The position numbers and the translations under genes are program-made. Below, piece after piece: positions 6,082 to 6,673 of a stretch of 6,673 nucleotides of DNA. Within the stretch, counting starts at the first letter, position 1; every line of letters begins with the position of its first letter. The notes under the pieces are model-generated. The model saw nothing but the letters and a program-made list of their open reading frames with translations, searched no databases and was not told the DNA's origin. Source of the DNA: Gemmatimonadota bacterium (GTDB lineage: Bacteria; Latescibacterota; UBA2968; UBA8231); assembly GCA_018673255.1 (NCBI GenBank), contig JABHDC010000186.1:1-6673 (forward strand), given 5' to 3'.

Positions 6082-6623
6082 AGATCCTCCGGGCGATAGG
6101 TGACCGCGGCGCCATGGATCCCGATGGTCTGCCCCCGTGGCTGGCTGACCACAAGCTGATCGGAGTAGTAGACGGTCACGATCGTCCCGTCATCGCGCTG
6201 AATGCTGCTAGGGTATCCCAGATCCCTGCCGATGTCAGTGGCGAGGAACAGCCGGTTGTCCTCATCCCAGCTTCGGCCCTCGTCGTGGCTGATGAGGCCG
6301 AAGACGCCGCAAGGCGTCGTTCGCCTGCCGTAAGTAAGCAGCAGGCGCCCGTCGGTCAGCTTGATGACGTCTCCCGGGTGTTCCCTCGGCTCGGTGATCT
6401 GCACCGGTTGGGACCAGGTGGCGCCGTCGTCATCCGACCGCGACTGGGACAGCGCCGCCACCTTGTCGTCACGCAACACGGCAAGGAATCTTCCTTCGCC
6501 AAGATCGCAGAGCCCGGTCTCATTGTAGCCGCCTTCGGCGATCACGGTCGGTGCGCCCCAGGTCAGCCCGTCATCGTGCGAAGTGATGATGTAGCTAGTA
6601 CCGCCTAGCGGAATTGGTGTGGA
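6075..6623 (-). CDS. Sialidase-like BNR/Asp-box propeller protein, C-terminal part, 5' end disrupted or missing
   Basis: The open frame gives 182 residues ending YRPEDLP. It holds three Asp boxes of the form S-x-D-x-G-x-x-W: SHDDGLTW, SDDDGATW and SHDEGRSW. It also has the family-typical segments LTDGRLLLTYG, then DLGYPSSIQRDDGTIVTVYY near the C-terminus, as in exo-alpha-sialidase-like six-bladed propellers. Such proteins bind or cleave acidic or other glycans; many lack sialidase activity, and the arginine triad cannot be judged from this part. The frame is blocked by TAA at 6626-6624. No ATG start exists inside it; a GTG at 6545 would begin after the first Asp box and is unlikely. Just upstream, another frame reads SGDILTPNDDNPHQFR, which joins well to GGTSYIITSHDDG if one base were gained or two lost near 6605-6608. 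That points to a frameshift, either real or an assembly error. Confidence 0.7.
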   Translation of the reverse strand, partial: STPIPLGGTSYIITSHDDGLTWGAPTVIAEGGYNETGLCDLGEGRFLAVLRDDKVAALSQSRSDDDGATWSQPVQITEPREHPGDVIKLTDGRLLLTYGRRTTPCGVFGLISHDEGRSWDEDNRLFLATDIGRDLGYPSSIQRDDGTIVTVYYSDQLVVSQPRGQTIGIHGAAVTYRPEDLP

Positions 6624-6673
6624 TTATCGTCATTTGGGGTGAGGATGTCCCCAGATCATTGCGTCCTCTTCCC

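Noticed and set aside
5907..6608. 233-codon plus-strand open frame
   Set aside because: It is antisense to the Asp-box protein, whose three motif repeats show the coding strand is minus.

Overview
The window is a GC-rich, gene-dense bacterial segment. It carries glycan and sugar-acid genes of types common in uncultured, polysaccharide-degrading lineages: a GH67/GH20-like glycosidase, a BNR/Asp-box propeller protein, an enolase-superfamily enzyme and a PF12831-type flavoprotein. That mix suggests a Planctomycetes/Verrucomicrobia, Hydrogenedentes, Latescibacteria or Armatimonadetes-type metagenomic organism. This assignment rests on gene content alone; no rRNA or marker gene is present.

Layout. 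Positions 1-903 (minus) hold the N-terminal 301 residues of a GTG-started glycosidase-like protein that runs off the left edge. Positions 904-1105 form a divergent intergenic region with a dyad operator candidate and a sigma70-like promoter. Positions 1109-2095 (plus) encode a phosphate acetyl/butyryl-transferase-family enzyme. A strong intercistronic hairpin and then an IlvH-like ACT-domain protein (2147-2656, plus) follow, and the two genes look like one operon. Positions 2657-3054 contain no intact gene; on the minus strand they hold what looks like a broken piece of a BNR-type propeller gene. Positions 3055-4278 (plus) encode an intact mandelate racemase/galactonate dehydratase-like enzyme. 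Convergent to it, 5810-4350 (minus) encodes an intact FAD-dependent oxidoreductase with a good upstream promoter candidate. Positions 6623-6075 (minus) are the C-terminal part of a second Asp-box (sialidase-like) protein whose frame is blocked by a stop near the right edge.

How the genes may work together (inference). The glycosidase-like and Asp-box proteins could act on uronic-acid-containing or other acidic glycans. The enolase-superfamily enzyme could dehydrate the released sugar acid, and the flavoprotein could oxidise a related small molecule. The phosphotransacylase with the ACT protein is the least expected part: an acyl-CoA/acyl-phosphate enzyme with no acyl kinase in view, paired with an acetolactate synthase small-subunit-like sensor with no catalytic large subunit in view. 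I see no tRNA, rRNA, CRISPR array, transposase or phage gene.
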